A stretch of 7,682 nucleotides of DNA from Candidatus Schekmanbacteria bacterium (GTDB taxonomy: Bacteria; Schekmanbacteria; GWA2-38-11; J061). Shown one piece after another: positions 7,201-7,682 of the stretch. Position numbers and translations under genes: made by a program. Positions within the stretch are counted from its first letter, which is position 1. Each line of letters opens with the position of its first letter. The DNA lies in NCBI GenBank assembly GCA_003695725.1, contig RFHX01000069.1, positions 1 through 7,682 of the forward strand. Reading direction: 5' to 3'. The notes beneath the pieces are model-generated. The model made no database searches. It worked only from the letters and a program-made list of their open reading frames with translations, and had not been told where the DNA came from.

Positions 7201-7305
7201 ACCTTGTTTTTAAAATAAAATATTTTGTAAAGTGAGCTTATTTAAAGGAAAATGATGCTTATATCAATATAATTATTTTTAAAGTTCAATTTTATAACGA
7301 ATATT
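7201..7305. other. AT-rich gap between two sulfatase-like genes
   Basis: These 105 bases are strongly AT-rich and are the only sizeable gap in the minus-strand run. On the minus strand there is TATAAG (complement of 7258-7263) and TTGAAC (complement of 7284-7289), but the spacer is 20 bases, too long for a convincing sigma-70 promoter. No GC-rich hairpin followed by a T-run is seen. The gap could hold a weak promoter for the four downstream genes, or simply be read through. Confidence 0.35.
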
Positions 7306-7682
7306 TTATAAGTATCCAAGGGATTTGAGAGCTTTGACTTTTTCTTCTGAAATGTCACCTGTGAAAGGTTTTACTTCAGGAAAATCCTTTTTCCATTTTT
7401 CAAGGCGTTCTAAAAGCTCTTTTACAATATCTGGTCTTTTGGCAGAAATTTCCTTCTGTTCAAGAGGGTCTTCTTTTATATTGTATAATTCGACTCCGCG
7501 TAATTCATTTGTAACAAGAAACCATTCATCTGTCATAACACCGTATTCACGGGCGTTCAAAAATTTGGTTCCTTTCATTGGTTCTGTGTATAATCTTCTT
7601 TGGGCAAAGGCAGTATCTTTCTTCCAGTTTGAATTGTTCAAAAGCAAGCCAGCAAAACTATTTCCGTCGCATTTAAATGCTT
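7306..7682 (-). CDS. Sulfatase-like protein, C-terminal part only (gene runs off the window)
   Basis: Only the last 125 codons are present. The frame stays open to the right edge, so the start lies outside the window; the in-frame TTG at 7647 is an internal leucine, not a start. The visible part matches the C-terminus of the 706-residue neighbour: FKCDG corresponds to its FSADG (580-584), then QRRL, FLNAREY, NELRG, ELYNI and DPLEQ follow in the same order. In the 40-residue stretch around FLNAREY...DPLEQ, 24 residues are identical. It also ends LKSLGYL. These are C-terminal subdomain features of sulfatase-fold proteins; the active site is not in the window, so its nucleophile residue is unknown. 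It is most likely a tandem paralogue of the next gene and may be the upstream member of the same operon. Confidence 0.82.
   Translation of the reverse strand, partial: AFKCDGNSFAGLLLNNSNWKKDTAFAQRRLYTEPMKGTKFLNAREYGVMTDEWFLVTNELRGVELYNIKEDPLEQKEISAKRPDIVKELLERLEKWKKDFPEVKPFTGDISEEKVKALKSLGYL

Noticed and set aside
7306-7647. A complete 113-residue gene starting at TTG 7647
   Set aside because: The frame continues open to the window edge and the extra residues keep matching the neighbouring paralogue, so it is a truncated larger gene.

Overview
The window is AT-rich and holds seven protein-coding genes: two on the plus strand at the left, then five on the minus strand running to the right edge. 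No RNA gene, CRISPR array, insertion sequence or taxonomic marker is visible. The proteins are rich in lysine and isoleucine. A candidate lipoprotein signal, a cleavable Sec signal and a periplasm-facing membrane enzyme suggest a low-GC bacterium, probably with a Gram-negative envelope. Sulfatase-like proteins ending in an L-K-x-LGY tail are, from general knowledge, common in deltaproteobacterial and uncultured lineages, but this does not fix the taxon.

Left part (1-1741, plus strand): an extended -10 sigma-70 type promoter at 61-88 and a good Shine-Dalgarno sequence precede a small FMN-binding split-barrel protein of the pyridoxamine 5'-phosphate oxidase-like group. Seven bases later comes a secreted, very lysine-rich protein made of Ig-like beta-sandwich domains. 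The two appear co-transcribed, but no functional link is evident.

Right part (1785-7682, minus strand): read from right to left, there is the 3' end of a sulfatase-like gene, a 105-base AT-rich gap, a 706-residue protein with seven membrane segments and an extracytoplasmic sulfatase-fold domain, a 483-residue candidate lipoprotein of the same superfamily, a CDP-alcohol phosphatidyltransferase and a family 2 glycosyltransferase. The last four genes overlap or are separated by only a few bases, so they look like one translationally coupled operon. It converges on the plus-strand pair with 43 bases between stop codons.

The point of most interest is that neither sulfatase-like protein with a visible active site has the Cys or Ser that becomes formylglycine in true sulfatases. 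Both have Thr there, as in phosphoethanolamine transferases and lipoteichoic acid synthase. Next to a CDP-alcohol phosphatidyltransferase and a glycosyltransferase, this suggests that the operon builds or modifies a phosphoalcohol-substituted envelope glycan or glycolipid rather than breaking down sulfate esters. That reading is inference.
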